Assembly (NCBI RefSeq): GCF_004959935.1
Contig: NZ_SMYN01000012.1
Location: forward strand, 32,266 to 96,265
Reading direction: 5' to 3'
Length of the DNA: 64,000 nucleotides
Source of the DNA: Falsirhodobacter xinxiangensis
GTDB taxonomy: Bacteria; Pseudomonadota; Alphaproteobacteria; Rhodobacterales; Rhodobacteraceae
The notes under the pieces are model-generated. The model worked only from the letters and a program-made list of their open reading frames with translations. It had not been told where the DNA came from and did no database searches. Both the position numbers and the translations under genes were made by a program. How positions within the stretch are numbered: position 1 is the stretch's first letter; each line of letters begins with the position of its first letter. Positions 25,175-35,733 of this stretch are shown here, piece by piece.

Positions 25175-26509
25175 ATGGAGTTGACGCCAGTGACTACCCC
25201 GGCTTCCACCACAGCGGAACAGGACGCACGCGACCTTCATTCCGACACGCATCACGAGGCCGATCCCGGCGAGATCTCGATCGGTGTGATCATCGGTCGC
25301 ACGTCCGAGTTCTTCGACTTCTTCGTCTTCGCGATCGCAACCGTGCTGATTTTCCCGGCGCGGATCTTCCCGTTCGTGGACCCGCTGACCGGCACGGCCT
25401 ATGCCTTCGCCGTCTTCGCGCTGGCCTTCCTGGCCCGCCCGCTGGGCACCGTCTTCTTCATGTGGGTGGACCGCCATTACGGACGCGGCGCAAAGCTGAC
25501 ATCGGCCATCTTCCTTCTGGGCACCAGCACCGTGGCGATGGGCTTCATCCCCAGCTATGACACGCTGGGCGTCTGGTCGATCTGGATCCTGTGCATCCTG
25601 CGCATCGGTCAGGGCTTCGCGCTTGGCGGCGCTTGGGACGGGCTTGCCTCGCTGCTGGCGCTGCACGCGCCGGAAAACAAGCGCGGCTGGTATGCGATGA
25701 TCCCGCAGCTTGGCGCACCGCTTGGTCTGATCGTGGCATCGGGGCTGTTCTTCTATCTCGTCAATTCGCTTACCGCCGAGGATTTCCTCGACTGGGGCTG
25801 GCGCTATCCCTTCTTCGTGGCCTTCGCGATCAACGTCGTGGCGCTGTTCGCCCGCCTGCGGATCGTCGTGACCCCGGAATACGAGGAAATGTTCACGAAT
25901 CGCGAACTCCAGCCCACCCTCGTGGGCGAGACGCTTCGCCACGAATCGCGCAACATCCTGATCGGCGCCTTCACCCCGCTGGCCAGCTTCGCGCTGTTCC
26001 ACATGGTGACGGTGTTCCCGCTCTCCTACGTCTTCCTGTTCACCGACCAAAGCCCCGCACGCTTCCTCATCATCGAAGTGGTGGGCGCGATCGTCGGCCT
26101 GTTCGCGGTGCTGACCTCGGGCTTCATCGCCGACCAGTTCGGCCGCCGGACCCTGCTGGCATGGAGCGCGGTGCTGATCGGGGTCTTCGCGCTGGTCGCC
26201 CCCCTGCTGCTCAGCGGCGGCGAACTCGGCGAGCTGCTCTACATGATCGTGGGCTTCATCCTGCTGGGCCTCAGCTTCGGCCAATCCTCGGGGGCCGTCG
26301 CCTCGCGCTTCTCGACCACCTACCGCTACACCGGCTCGGCGATCACCTCGGACATCGCATGGCTGATCGGCGCAGGGTTCGCCCCGCTGGTCGCGCTGTG
26401 GCTGACGTCCAACCTCGGCCTCTGGACCGCGGGTGCCTACCTTCTGTCGGGCGCGGTGGTCACGCTGCTGGCGCTGCGGGTGAACAAGATGCTGGATCTG
26501 CGCAGCTGA
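25175..26509 (+). CDS. MFS transporter, metabolite:H+ symporter-like
   Basis: 444 residues, 12 hydrophobic helices. N-terminal GRTSEFFDFFVFAIATVLIFP, the MHS/SHS-type motif FALAFLARPLGTVFFMWVDRHYGR between helices 2 and 3, and GQGFALGGAWDG. This subfamily takes up organic acids or similar metabolites with protons; substrate unknown. Start ATG 25175 has no clear Shine-Dalgarno; GTG 25190, with GGAG 9 nt upstream, is an alternative. The open frame runs back to 23939 only because it is antisense to cyoA. Followed by a good terminator. Confidence 0.85.
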   Translation: MELTPVTTPASTTAEQDARDLHSDTHHEADPGEISIGVIIGRTSEFFDFFVFAIATVLIFPARIFPFVDPLTGTAYAFAVFALAFLARPLGTVFFMWVDRHYGRGAKLTSAIFLLGTSTVAMGFIPSYDTLGVWSIWILCILRIGQGFALGGAWDGLASLLALHAPENKRGWYAMIPQLGAPLGLIVASGLFFYLVNSLTAEDFLDWGWRYPFFVAFAINVVALFARLRIVVTPEYEEMFTNRELQPTLVGETLRHESRNILIGAFTPLASFALFHMVTVFPLSYVFLFTDQSPARFLIIEVVGAIVGLFAVLTSGFIADQFGRRTLLAWSAVLIGVFALVAPLLLSGGELGELLYMIVGFILLGLSFGQSSGAVASRFSTTYRYTGSAITSDIAWLIGAGFAPLVALWLTSNLGLWTAGAYLLSGAVVTLLALRVNKMLDLRS

Positions 26510-26530
26510 TCCGGCGACAGCACAGACGCA

Positions 26531-26556
26531 AAAGGGGGCCGCAAGGCCCCCTTTTT
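26531..26556 (+). terminator. rho-independent terminator, usable in both directions
   Basis: Stem GGGGGCC/GGCCCCC around GCAA (26534-26551) flanked by AAA upstream and TTTTT downstream. It lies between the convergent MFS gene (ends 26509) and cysNC (stop 26574), so it can end both transcripts. Confidence 0.88.
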
Positions 26557-26573
26557 CATTTCGGTAACAAGGC

Positions 26574-28481
26574 TCAGCCTTTCAGAAGCTTGTCCACGAT
26601 CAACTCCGCCGCCGCTTCCGCCGTCATGTCCACCGTGTTCACGGTGATCTCGGCCAGCTCGGGCGCCTCATAGGGGCTGTCGATCCCGGTGAAGTTCTTC
26701 AACTGCCCCGACCGCGCCTTCTTGTAGAGCCCCTTCACGTCCCGCGCCTCTGCAACCTCCAGCGGCGTGTCGACGAAGACCTCGATGAACTCGCCCTCCG
26801 CCATCAGGTCGCGCACCATCCGCCGCTCGGACCGGAAAGGGCTGATGAACGCCGTCAGCACGATCAGGCCAGCATCGGTCATCAGCTTCGCCACCTCGCC
26901 CACGCGGCGGATGTTCTCCACCCGGTCGGCATCGGTAAAGCCCAGATCGCGGTTCAGCCCGTGACGCACGTTGTCGCCGTCCAGCAGGAACGAATGCCGC
27001 CCCATCGCATGCAGCTTCTTTTCCACCAGATTGGCGATGGTGGATTTGCCCGACCCCGAAAGCCCGGTGAACCACACGACCCGCGCCTTCTGCCCCTTCT
27101 GCGCGGCATGAGCGTCGCGGCTGACATCCACCGCCTGCCAATGGATGTTCTGCGACCGGCGCAGCGCGAAATGGATCAGCCCCGCCGCCACCGTCGCATT
27201 GGTCATCCGGTCGATCAGGATGAACCCGCCAAGGCTGCGATCCTTGCCATAGGGCTCGAACACCAGCGGCCGGTCGGTGGAGATGTTGCACACCCCGATC
27301 GCGTTCAGCTTCAGCACCCGCGCCGCCAGATGTTCGGCGGTGTTGACGTTCACCTCGTATTTCGGCTCGGTGATCGTCGCTGTCACCGATTGCGTGCCCA
27401 GCTGGAGGATATAGGGGCGGCCCGGAAGCATCTCGTGCTCGTCCATCCAGATCAGCGTCGTCTCGAACTGGTCGGCCACCTCGGGCGGCGCATCCGCGAC
27501 CGAGATCACATCCCCGCGCGAGCAGTCCACCTCGTCGTTCAGAGTCAGCGTCACCGCCTGCCCCGTCACTGCCTGTTTCAGCGCGCCGTCATAGGTGACG
27601 ATGGCCTTCACGGTCGTCGTCTTGCCCGAAGGCAGCACCCGCACAGCATCGCCCGGCTTCACGCTGCCCGACGAAATCGTCCCCGCAAACCCGCGGAAGT
27701 CGAGGTTCGGGCGGTTCACCCACTGCACCGGCATGCGGAACGGCTGATCCGCCTGACCGCGATCCGAAAGCGGCACCTCCTCCAGATGGGTCATCAGGGT
27801 CGGCCCCTGATACCACGGCATCCCGGCAGAACGGTCCACGATGTTGTCGCCCTTCAGCCCCGAAATCGGAATCGCAACGAAATCCTTGATGCCGATGGAG
27901 GTCGCGAACTCGCGATACGATGCCACGATCTCGTCGAACCGATCCTGCGAATAGCCGACGAGGTCCATCTTGTTCACCGCCAGCACCACGTTCGGAATGC
28001 CCAGCAGGTTCACGATATAGCTGTGGCGGCGGGTCTGCGTCAGCACCCCCTGCCGCGCGTCGATCAAAATCACGGCAAGGTCCGCCGTGGACGCGCCCGT
28101 GACCATGTTGCGCGTGTATTGTTCGTGCCCCGGCGTGTCAGCGACGATGAACTTGCGCTTGTCGGTGGCAAAGAAGCGGTAGGCCACGTCGATGGTGATG
28201 CCCTGCTCGCGCTCGGCCGCCAGACCGTCTACCAGCAGGGCGAAGTCGATCTCCTGACCCTGCGTGCCGACGGCTTTCGAATCCTTGGACAGCGACGCCA
28301 GCTGGTCCTCGAAGATCATCTTGCTGTCGTAAAGCAGCCGCCCGATCAGCGTGGATTTCCCGTCATCGACCGATCCGCAGGTGATGAAGCGCAGCATCGT
28401 CTTGTGCTGGTGCGTTTCCAGATAGGCGTCGATGTCTTCGGCGATCAGGGCATCGACCTTGTATTCGAACGTATCGGTCAT
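26574..28481 (-). CDS. cysNC: bifunctional sulfate adenylyltransferase subunit 1 / adenylylsulfate kinase
   Basis: 635 residues, a fusion. The N-terminal ~440 are the CysN GTPase (P-loop GSVDDGKS at 36-43, [25 protein letters not shown]), which drives ATP sulfurylase. The C-terminal ~190 are APS kinase CysC ([39 protein letters not shown]), making PAPS. Start ATG 28481 overlaps the cysD stop (TGATG). With cysD it activates sulfate for cysteine synthesis and sulfation; the sulfate ABC transporter is 18 kb away at 46.7-50.4 kb. Confidence 0.95.
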   Translation of the reverse strand: MTDTFEYKVDALIAEDIDAYLETHQHKTMLRFITCGSVDDGKSTLIGRLLYDSKMIFEDQLASLSKDSKAVGTQGQEIDFALLVDGLAAEREQGITIDVAYRFFATDKRKFIVADTPGHEQYTRNMVTGASTADLAVILIDARQGVLTQTRRHSYIVNLLGIPNVVLAVNKMDLVGYSQDRFDEIVASYREFATSIGIKDFVAIPISGLKGDNIVDRSAGMPWYQGPTLMTHLEEVPLSDRGQADQPFRMPVQWVNRPNLDFRGFAGTISSGSVKPGDAVRVLPSGKTTTVKAIVTYDGALKQAVTGQAVTLTLNDEVDCSRGDVISVADAPPEVADQFETTLIWMDEHEMLPGRPYILQLGTQSVTATITEPKYEVNVNTAEHLAARVLKLNAIGVCNISTDRPLVFEPYGKDRSLGGFILIDRMTNATVAAGLIHFALRRSQNIHWQAVDVSRDAHAAQKGQKARVVWFTGLSGSGKSTIANLVEKKLHAMGRHSFLLDGDNVRHGLNRDLGFTDADRVENIRRVGEVAKLMTDAGLIVLTAFISPFRSERRMVRDLMAEGEFIEVFVDTPLEVAEARDVKGLYKKARSGQLKNFTGIDSPYEAPELAEITVNTVDMTAEAAAELIVDKLLKG

Positions 28482-29392
28482 CAGAAATACCCTTCCTGCT
28501 TCTTCTTCTCCATCGAGGCCGAGGCATCGTGGTCGATCGCCCGCCCCTGCCGTTCGGACGTCGTGGTCAGCAGCATTTCCTGAATGACCTCGGGCAGCGT
28601 CGCGGCGGTCGATTCCACCGCGCCGGTCAGCGGATAGCATCCCAGCGTGCGGAACCGGATGGACCGTTCCACCGGCACTTCGCCGATCCGAAGCGGGAAG
28701 CGGTCGTCATCCACCATGATCAGCAGACCGTCGCGTTCCACCGTCGGGCGCGGGGCCGAGAAATAGAGCGGGACGATCTCGATCCCCTCCAGATGGATAT
28801 ATTGCCAGATGTCCAGCTCGGTCCAGTTCGACAGCGGGAAGACGCGGATCGACTCGCCCTTGGCCTTGCGCGCGTTATAGGCGTTCCAAAGCTCCGGCCG
28901 CTGGTTCTTGGGGTCCCAGCGGTGGTTGGCACTGCGGAACGAGAACACACGTTCCTTCGCGCGGGATTTCTCCTCGTCGCGGCGCGCGCCGCCGAAGGCC
29001 GCATCGAAGCCGTATTTCGTCAGCGCCTGTTTCAGCCCGTCGGTCTTCCACATGTCGGTGTGGAGCGATCCGTGGTCGAACGGGTTGATCCCCTTCTCCA
29101 TCGCCTCGGGGTTGTGATGGACCAGCAGCTCCATCCCTGCATCGCGGGCGGCCTTGTCGCGCAGGTCATACATCGCGCGGAACTTCCACGTCGTGTCCAC
29201 ATGCAGCAGCGGAAAGGGCGGCGGCGCGGGATAGAACGCCTTTTTCGCCAGATGCAGCATGCAGGCCGAATCCTTGCCAACCGAATAGAGCATCACCGGA
29301 TTGGTCGCGGTTGCCACCACCTCGCGCATGATGTGGATGCTTTCCGCCTCCAGCCGTTGAAGGTGGGTCAATGTCCGCTCGTCAAGTGCCAT
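28481..29392 (-). CDS. cysD: sulfate adenylyltransferase subunit 2
   Basis: 303 residues. PP-loop ATPase of the PAPS-reductase superfamily: the motif appears as [15 protein letters not shown]; also [36 protein letters not shown] and [12 protein letters not shown]. It transfers AMP to sulfate together with the CysN half. ATG 29392 starts the conserved [18 protein letters not shown]; the ORF frame runs further upstream without similarity. First gene of cysD-cysNC. Confidence 0.95.
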   Translation of the reverse strand: MALDERTLTHLQRLEAESIHIMREVVATATNPVMLYSVGKDSACMLHLAKKAFYPAPPPFPLLHVDTTWKFRAMYDLRDKAARDAGMELLVHHNPEAMEKGINPFDHGSLHTDMWKTDGLKQALTKYGFDAAFGGARRDEEKSRAKERVFSFRSANHRWDPKNQRPELWNAYNARKAKGESIRVFPLSNWTELDIWQYIHLEGIEIVPLYFSAPRPTVERDGLLIMVDDDRFPLRIGEVPVERSIRFRTLGCYPLTGAVESTAATLPEVIQEMLLTTTSERQGRAIDHDASASMEKKKQEGYF

Positions 29393-29547
29393 GGAAGGTT
29401 CCGCCGCTTGTTCCGAACCCAAGCTGTGCCACAACCGGAGGCGGCGGTGAAGGCATTGCCGCGAAAAGGGACGGTGCCTTGCCGCCGCTGTGCGCCATGG
29501 AACAGGCATCCCCCGCGCCCCACCTGCGGGGAAAATCGTTCCGCGTT

Positions 29548-31584
29548 TCAGCCCTCGGCGATGACGGACAGGAAAGCTTCCCCGAAGCGTTCGATCTTTT
29601 GCGGCCCAAGCGCGGCCACGCGGTCAAGGTCGGTCAGGGTCGCGGGACGCGCCTCGGCGATGCGGCGAAGCTCGGTCTGCGACAGGGACAGGGGTTTTCC
29701 GGTGCCATCCTCACCGCGCATCAGGCGCACATGCTCCTCCGCCAGCCGGTCGAAGACGGCGCCGGCGTCGCGCCCGGCCAGACGGCGGCGCTGCGGGTGC
29801 ATCGGGGCGGCGTCCTGATTGACGACGGCCAGAAACGCCTCGCCATAGCTTTCCAGCTTCTTCGCGCCGACGCCGCTGACCTTCCCCATCTGGTCCAGCG
29901 TCGCGGGGCGCATCGAGGCCATCTCGGCCAGCGTCCGGTCGGGGAAGATCACATAGGCGGGCACGTTCGCCGCCTCGGCCAGCGCGCGGCGTTTCGCCTT
30001 CAGCGCGGACATCAGCGGCGCATCCTCGTCCGCGACCAGCGCCTTGACCACCGTGCGGGGCTGGGCCGAAGCGATGGTGTCGCGGCGCAGCTCGATGCTG
30101 GCCTCGCCCTTCAGGATCGGAACGGCGGCGTCGGTCATCCGCAGCGCGCCGTGGCGTTCCGGGTCGGGGCGCACCAGATCGCGGCCCATCATCTGGCGGA
30201 ACACCGCACCCCATGCGGGCTTCGACAGATCGCGGCCCACCGCAAAGGTCGGCAGCCCGTCATGGCCCTTGTCGCGCACCTTCTGCGTCGCGTTCCCGGT
30301 CAGAATGTCGATCAGATGGCCCGCGCCGAACCATTCGCCGGTGCGCAGGATCGCCGACAGCGCCTTGCGCACCGCCTCGGTCGCGTCGAACAGTTCTGCC
30401 GGACGGTCGCACAGGTCGCAATTGCCGCAAGGCGCGGCATCCTCGCCAAAGTAACGCAGCAGCACCTGACGGCGGCATTTCGCAGCCTCGGCCAGACCCA
30501 GCAGCGCGTTCAGGCGGGCGTGGTCGGCGTTTCGACGTTCCACCGGCGCCGGGCTTTCGTCGATCTGGCTGCGGCGCAGGCGAATGTCGTCCTGTCCGTA
30601 AAGCGTCAGCGTTTCCGCCGGAAGACCGTCGCGGCCACCGCGCCCGATCTCCTGATAGTAACCTTCGATCGATTTCGGCAGGTCGGCATGGGCGACCCAT
30701 CGGATGTCGGGCTTGTCGATCCCCATGCCGAAGGCGACGGTGGCGACGACGATCAGCCCATCCTCGCGCTGGAACCGGACCTCGACCATCCGGCGTTCCT
30801 CGGCATCCATGCCGCCGTGGTAGTGGCAGGCCTCGTGCCCATCCTCGCGCAGCGCCTGCGCCAGCGTCTCGGTCTTGGCGCGGGTGGCGGTATAGACGAT
30901 GCCCGACCGCCCCTTGCGCGCGGCGGCATAGGCGAGGATCTGTCTGCGCGGATTGTCCTTCACCCCGAAGGCAAGGTGGATGTTCGGCCGGTCGAATCCG
31001 CGCAGGAACGTCTCGGGCTGCACCCCGTCGAACAGCCGGGTGATGATCTCGGCCCGCGTTTCTTCGTCCGCGGTGGCGGTGAAGGCGGCCAGCGGCACAT
31101 CCAGCGCGCGGCGCAGCGCCCCGATGCGCAGGTAATCGGGGCGGAAATCATGGCCCCATTGGCTGACGCAATGCGCCTCGTCCACCGCGATCAGGCCGAC
31201 GCCGATCCGCCGCAGCATGGATTCCGCAACCGCCAGCCGCTCGGGCGCCATGTAAAGCAGCTTCAGCCGTCCCGCATCCAGCGCGCGGAAGACCTGCTCC
31301 GTCTCCTCGTCGGTATTGCCCGATGTCAGCGCCCCGGCCTCGACCCCCACCTCGCGCAAGCTGCGGACCTGATCCCGCATCAGCGCGATCAGCGGGGAAA
31401 TCACCACCGTCACCCCATCGCGGCACAGGGCGGGCAGCTGGAAGCACAGCGACTTGCCCCCGCCCGTCGGCATGATGGCCAGCGTGTTCCGTCCTGCCGT
31501 GACCGCATCCACGATCTCGGCCTGGCCGGGGCGGAACTCGGGAAAGCCGAAGACGGAATGCAGAAGGTCGGCAGGTGTCGTCAT
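29548..31584 (-). CDS. recQ: ATP-dependent DNA helicase RecQ
   Basis: 678 residues, 3'-5' helicase. Order: motif 0/I ([24 protein letters not shown]), DEAH box ([14 protein letters not shown]), helicase C domain ([26 protein letters not shown]), four-Cys zinc site (CRRQ to CGNCDLC), winged helix (RQC), then two HRDC-like repeats (around [14 protein letters not shown] and the last ~70 residues, [16 protein letters not shown]). E. coli RecQ has a single HRDC and is ~610 aa, so the second repeat is an extension. Starts 4 nt after the yggT stop. Confidence 0.95.
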   Translation of the reverse strand: MTTPADLLHSVFGFPEFRPGQAEIVDAVTAGRNTLAIMPTGGGKSLCFQLPALCRDGVTVVISPLIALMRDQVRSLREVGVEAGALTSGNTDEETEQVFRALDAGRLKLLYMAPERLAVAESMLRRIGVGLIAVDEAHCVSQWGHDFRPDYLRIGALRRALDVPLAAFTATADEETRAEIITRLFDGVQPETFLRGFDRPNIHLAFGVKDNPRRQILAYAAARKGRSGIVYTATRAKTETLAQALREDGHEACHYHGGMDAEERRMVEVRFQREDGLIVVATVAFGMGIDKPDIRWVAHADLPKSIEGYYQEIGRGGRDGLPAETLTLYGQDDIRLRRSQIDESPAPVERRNADHARLNALLGLAEAAKCRRQVLLRYFGEDAAPCGNCDLCDRPAELFDATEAVRKALSAILRTGEWFGAGHLIDILTGNATQKVRDKGHDGLPTFAVGRDLSKPAWGAVFRQMMGRDLVRPDPERHGALRMTDAAVPILKGEASIELRRDTIASAQPRTVVKALVADEDAPLMSALKAKRRALAEAANVPAYVIFPDRTLAEMASMRPATLDQMGKVSGVGAKKLESYGEAFLAVVNQDAAPMHPQRRRLAGRDAGAVFDRLAEEHVRLMRGEDGTGKPLSLSQTELRRIAEARPATLTDLDRVAALGPQKIERFGEAFLSVIAEG

Positions 31585-31588
31585 CGGA

Positions 31589-31876
31589 TCAGAAGAACGC
31601 GCCCGCGTTGTTCACGATGATGATCCGCAGCGCATAGATGCACAGCAATGCCACCAGCGGCGCAAGGTCCAGCCCCCCCATCTGCGGCAGGAACGACCGC
31701 AGCCGGCCATAGACCGGCTCCAGCAGGCGGTTCAGCCCTTCCCAGATCTGATAGACCAGCGGCTGGCGCAGGTTCAGCACGTTGAAATTGATCAGCCAGC
31801 TCATGATGATATGAGCGAGGATGATGAATTGCGCGACTTGCAGGATCAGCAGCAGAATCTCGAAAAGGGATACCAT
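31589..31876 (-). CDS. YggT family integral membrane protein
   Basis: 95 residues with two hydrophobic segments (MVSLFEILLLILQVAQFIILAHIIMSW and LAPLVALLCIYALRIIIV) separated by the family segment RLLEPVYGRLRSFLPQMGGLDLAP. Function poorly known; YggT proteins are linked to osmotic tolerance or thylakoid/division functions elsewhere. ATG 31876 is preceded by GGAATGG; ATG 31888 is an alternative. Co-transcribed with recQ. Confidence 0.85.
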   Translation of the reverse strand: MVSLFEILLLILQVAQFIILAHIIMSWLINFNVLNLRQPLVYQIWEGLNRLLEPVYGRLRSFLPQMGGLDLAPLVALLCIYALRIIIVNNAGAFF

Positions 31877-32005
31877 GGTCCATTCCATCGGGGGGGATAC
31901 GCGATCACAGGTAAGGGGCATGGCCCGAAAGGGCAACCACCTTCCGCCGCGTCCCGCTTGACCGCGCCGCGATGTCGCGGCAGTCAGGGGCGAAAGGAGC
32001 CGCCG

Positions 32006-32596
32006 ATGTATCCCTATCTTCGCATGGCCCTGCATATGCGCGCGGCGCGGCGGGCGGGGCCGTTGCCGCTGACGGGCACGCATGTCTCGCACCACCTGAT
32101 CACGCCCTTCGACATCGACCCGTGGATGGAACTGAACAACGGCCGCACGCTGACGCTGTTCGATCTGGGCCGCGTCGGCATGGGCATCCGCATCGGCCTG
32201 CCGCAGGTGATGAAGCGGAACGGCTGGGGTCTGACGGTGGCGGGCAACACGACGCGATACCGCAAGCGGGTGACGATCGGGACACGTCTGGTCATGCGCA
32301 CCCGCTGCATCGGCAGCGACGAGCGGTTCCTGTATGTCGAACAGAGCATGTGGCGCGGGACGGATTGCACCAGTCACATGCTGCTGCGATCCGCCGTGGT
32401 CGAAAACCGCCGCATGATCCCGCCCGCGCGGCTGCTGGATGCGCTGGACGCGCCGCGCCCCGATCTGCCGGGCTGGGTGCGGGCATGGTCCGATGCCGAC
32501 GCGATGCGCCCCTGGCCACCCGAACCGGGGCCGCCCGAGATTTTCCCTTGCGAAACCAGCCCGATTGACGCTTCATCCGGCCGCAAGCGGGGGTAG
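32006..32596 (+). CDS. acyl-CoA thioesterase-like protein (4HBT_2, THEM6-like)
   Basis: 196 residues. Hot-dog-fold pattern: TGTHVSHHLITPFDIDPWMELNNGRTLTLFDLGR carries the helix with the conserved D and N, followed by strands YRKRVTIGTRLVMRTRCIG and RFLYVEQSMWRGTDCTSHMLLRSAV. Fits the THEM6/4HBT_2 family. AAAGGAG 6 nt before ATG 32006. Substrate unknown. The next gene starts 3 nt after its stop, so they share a transcript with mepA and the gene after it. Confidence 0.85.
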   Translation: MYPYLRMALHMRAARRAGPLPLTGTHVSHHLITPFDIDPWMELNNGRTLTLFDLGRVGMGIRIGLPQVMKRNGWGLTVAGNTTRYRKRVTIGTRLVMRTRCIGSDERFLYVEQSMWRGTDCTSHMLLRSAVVENRRMIPPARLLDALDAPRPDLPGWVRAWSDADAMRPWPPEPGPPEIFPCETSPIDASSGRKRG

Positions 32597-32599
32597 GTC

Positions 32600-33919
32600 A
32601 TGCGCAGGATCTGGGGCTGGTACTTCTTCGATTGGGCCAGCCAGCCCTATAACACCCTGCTCATCACCTTCATCTTCGCGCCCTATATGACCCGGATCAT
32701 CGGGGATGGCGCGATGGCGCAATCGGTCTGGGGGCTTGGCCTTGGACTGACGGGCATCCTGATCGCGCTGGCGGCTCCGGTCTTGGGAACCATCGCGGAT
32801 CGGGCGGGCGGGCATATGCGCTTCATCCTGCTGTTCTCGGTCCTGTATGTGGCGGGGGCCTGGGGGCTGTGGTGGTCGGCGCCGGGGGATTTCAGCATCT
32901 GGTGGGTGATGCTGTCCTTTTCCATCGGCATGATCGGCATGGAATTTGCGACCACCTTCACCAATGCCCTGATGCCCGGTCTGGCCGCGCGCGAGGATAT
33001 GGGGCGGCTCTCCGGCTCGGGCTGGGCCTTCGGCTATGTCGGGGGCGTCGTGGCGCTGATCTTCGTGCTGCTTCTGTTGCAAGAGGGGCCGGAAGGGCGC
33101 ACCCTGCTGGGCATCGCACCGATCTTCGGGCTGGACGCGGCCGCGGCCGAGGGCACCCGCGCCGTCGGACCGTTCACGGCGATCTGGTATGCGGTCTTCA
33201 TGATCCCGTTCTTCCTGTGGGTGCGCGTGCCGCATGTCCGGGGCATCCCCGTCCGCCGCGCCGCGCGCCAGGCGTGGCCCGAGTTGCGCGCGCACCTGCG
33301 CGAATTGCCCAAACGGCGCAGCTTTGCCGCCTTCCTTGGCGCATCGATGCTGTATCGCGATGCGCTGAACGGGATCTATGCCTTCGGGGGCATCTATGCC
33401 GCCGGGGTCCTGGGCTGGCAGGTGCGCGACGTGGGCATCTTCGGCATCCTTGCCGCGGTGACGGGGGCGATCTTTGCGTGGCTCGGCGGACGGGCCGACA
33501 GCCGATACGGGTCCATGCCGGTGATCGTCTTCTGCACCGCCCTGCTGGCGCTGCTGGCGGCGGGGGTGGTGGGCGTGTCGCGGGGCAGCGTCTTCGGCAT
33601 GGCCGTGGCCGAGGGCAGCCGCCTGCCCGACATCGCCTTCTATGCCATCGGCGCGCTGATCGGCGCGGCGGGCGGCGCGCTTCAGGCCGCAAGCCGCACG
33701 ATGCTGCTGTGGCAATCGGACCCGGCGCGGCTGACGGAAAGCTTCGGCCTTTACGCATTGGCGGGAAAGGCCACGTCATTTCTTGCGCCCCTGCTGGTCG
33801 GGATCGTCACCGCGATCAGCGGATCGCAGCGCGTGGGCGTCGTTCCCGTGATCGTGCTGTTTCTTCTGGGGCTGCTTCTGCTACTGTGGGTAAAACCCAA
33901 AGGCGAGCAGGCCCCATGA
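32600..33919 (+). CDS. MFS transporter, UMF1 family
   Basis: 439 residues with ~11-12 hydrophobic helices. N-terminal WGWYFFDWASQPYNTLLITFIFAPYM is the hallmark of UMF1/Atg22-like MFS proteins, along with GTIADRAGGHMRFIL and SGSGWAFGYVGGVVAL. Fungal relatives export amino acids from vacuoles; bacterial substrates are unknown. Stop overlaps mepA start (ATGA). Confidence 0.88.
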   Translation: MRRIWGWYFFDWASQPYNTLLITFIFAPYMTRIIGDGAMAQSVWGLGLGLTGILIALAAPVLGTIADRAGGHMRFILLFSVLYVAGAWGLWWSAPGDFSIWWVMLSFSIGMIGMEFATTFTNALMPGLAAREDMGRLSGSGWAFGYVGGVVALIFVLLLLQEGPEGRTLLGIAPIFGLDAAAAEGTRAVGPFTAIWYAVFMIPFFLWVRVPHVRGIPVRRAARQAWPELRAHLRELPKRRSFAAFLGASMLYRDALNGIYAFGGIYAAGVLGWQVRDVGIFGILAAVTGAIFAWLGGRADSRYGSMPVIVFCTALLALLAAGVVGVSRGSVFGMAVAEGSRLPDIAFYAIGALIGAAGGALQAASRTMLLWQSDPARLTESFGLYALAGKATSFLAPLLVGIVTAISGSQRVGVVPVIVLFLLGLLLLLWVKPKGEQAP

Positions 33920-34788
33920 AGTTTCTTCTCCTTGCGCTGGCGCTTGCTGCGACACCGCTTCATGCCCAGACCGCTGCCCGGCTGTTCGGGGCCGAGGCGA
34001 CGCCGTCCCCCCACCGCCCCGCCGCCGTGGGGTTTTATTCCAAGGGCTGCGGCGCGGGGATGGTCGCGCTGCCGGAGACCGGGCCGACATGGCAGGCGAT
34101 GCGCCTGTCGCGGAACCGCAATTGGGGCCAGCCCGAGATGATCGCCTATCTTCAGGACCTGTCCCGCACCGCGACGCGGTTCGGCTGGCCGGGCCTCTAT
34201 ATCGGCGATATCAGCCAGCCGCGCGGCGGGCCTGCGACCTCGGGCCATGCCAGCCACCAGATCGGGCTGGACGCCGACATCTGGATGCTGCCCCCGCAGC
34301 GCCTGAACCTGACACGGGCCGAGCGGGAGAGCATCAGCTCCGTCCCCGTCCGGTCGGCGGACCAACGGTCGGTCACGCGCAACTGGACGCCCGCGCATCA
34401 CGCGCTGATGCGGGCGGCGGCCAGCGACGACCGGGTGGACCGCATCTTCGTCGCCGCCGCGGTGAAGATCGAGATGTGCCGCAGCGCGACCCGTGCCGAC
34501 ACGCATTGGCTGCAAAAGATCCGCCCCATCGCGGGGCATGACACCCATTTCCACGTCCGCCTGAAATGCCCGCCCGGCGCGGGCATGTGCCAGACGCAAA
34601 GCCCGACGGTTGCCGAACTGTCCAAGGGCGGCAATGGTTGCGACGACACGCTGGCATGGTGGGTGACCGAATACCTGAACCCGACCAAACCGACCGAGCC
34701 CGATGCGGGGCCGCGCCCACGGCACCCGCGCGAATACACGATGGCAGACCTCCCCTCCCAATGCTCCGACGTCTTGCGCGCGCGCTGA
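33916..34788 (+). CDS. mepA: penicillin-insensitive murein endopeptidase
   Basis: 290 residues with a cleavable signal peptide (MKFLLLALALAATPLHA). Periplasmic LAS metallopeptidase that cuts D-Ala-mDAP cross-links. Zn-binding residues show in GHASHQIGLDADIW and in DTHFHVRLKCP; conserved RGGPATSGHAS and the Cys pairs of the family (CGAGM, MCRSAT, GNGCDDTL) are present. Overlaps UMF1 upstream by 4 bp and the next gene by 28 bp. Confidence 0.93.
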   Translation: MKFLLLALALAATPLHAQTAARLFGAEATPSPHRPAAVGFYSKGCGAGMVALPETGPTWQAMRLSRNRNWGQPEMIAYLQDLSRTATRFGWPGLYIGDISQPRGGPATSGHASHQIGLDADIWMLPPQRLNLTRAERESISSVPVRSADQRSVTRNWTPAHHALMRAAASDDRVDRIFVAAAVKIEMCRSATRADTHWLQKIRPIAGHDTHFHVRLKCPPGAGMCQTQSPTVAELSKGGNGCDDTLAWWVTEYLNPTKPTEPDAGPRPRHPREYTMADLPSQCSDVLRAR

Positions 34789-35660
34789 TCCTCGTTCCCC
34801 TTGCCCTTGTGGTCCTTGTCGCACTCGCCATTCTGGCGGTGCGGCTCAGCGCGAATGTGCCGCCGGGTCAGGGCCATGCGGGGACGTTCCAGTGGCGCAT
34901 GGACGATCCGGCCTTTGGCGGTTTCTCGGCCATCGAACTGGACGACAGCGGCACGCAGATGACCGTCATCTCGGACCGGGGGGCATGGACGCGCAGCACG
35001 ATCCGGCGCGAGAATGGCCGCATCGTCGGCATCGACGCCGAACCCGTTCGCCCGCTGCTGGACCACGAAGGCAAGCCCGTCCAGCGCGAGTTTGCCGACA
35101 GCGAGGGGCTGGCCATCGGCGCGGACGGCGTCGCCTATGTCAGCTTCGAGCTTTACTCGCGCGTGCTGCGCTTCCCCGATTTTACGCAAAAGTCGAACCG
35201 TCTGCCGCACCACCCGGAATTCCTGCAATACCCCATCAATTCCTCGCTCGAGGCGCTCGCCATCGACGATGACGGCGCGCTCTACACCATCCCCGAGGAA
35301 CCTTTGGGCGATGGCCCCTTCCCCGTCTATCGCCTGCGCGGCAAGGTCTGGGACAAGCCGTTCACCTTCCCGCGCCGGGGCTGGTATCTGGTGACCGGGG
35401 CCGACATCTTCGAAGGGTGGCTCTATGTGCTGGAACGCGGGTTCTGGGGCGTCGGCTTTTCCACCCGCGTGCGCAGCTTCGATCTGGATGGCGGGGGCGA
35501 ACGGGTGCTGATGAACAGCCGCCTTGGCCAGTTCGACAACATGGAAGGCATCGCCGTCTGGCGCGATGGGGCCGATACGGTCCTGACGATGATCTCGGAC
35601 GACAATTTCATCCCCGTTGTTCAGCGGACCGAGATCGTGGAATACCGCATCCCCGATTGA
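34761..35660 (+). CDS. esterase-like phytase-family protein, membrane-anchored
   Basis: 299 residues. N-terminal membrane helix (ALILVPLALVVLVALAILAV) then a beta-propeller-like domain matching the 'esterase-like activity of phytase' family: FGGFSAIELDDSGTQMTVISDRG, FADSEGLAIGADGVAYVSFE, YPINSSLEALAIDDDGALY, LGQFDNMEGIAVWRDG. Biochemical function not established. ATG 34761 gives a proper membrane anchor; the gene starts inside mepA (28 bp overlap). Confidence 0.85.
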   Translation: MLRRLARALILVPLALVVLVALAILAVRLSANVPPGQGHAGTFQWRMDDPAFGGFSAIELDDSGTQMTVISDRGAWTRSTIRRENGRIVGIDAEPVRPLLDHEGKPVQREFADSEGLAIGADGVAYVSFELYSRVLRFPDFTQKSNRLPHHPEFLQYPINSSLEALAIDDDGALYTIPEEPLGDGPFPVYRLRGKVWDKPFTFPRRGWYLVTGADIFEGWLYVLERGFWGVGFSTRVRSFDLDGGGERVLMNSRLGQFDNMEGIAVWRDGADTVLTMISDDNFIPVVQRTEIVEYRIPD

Positions 35661-35733
35661 CGAATCCGCCCGAAAGGCGTATCGGCCTGCGCTTCCCAAG
35701 TCTCCGCGACCTTGTAAAAAACGGAAAACACGA

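Noticed and set aside
31454..32005. N-terminal extension of the thioesterase-like gene
   Set aside because: The frame upstream of ATG 32006 is antisense to recQ/yggT and has no relation to the hot-dog domain; a good Shine-Dalgarno precedes 32006.
35661..35733. preQ1 riboswitch before the queuosine-precursor transporter
   Set aside because: There is an A-rich stretch before ATG, but no matching stem-loop with the conserved loop bases.
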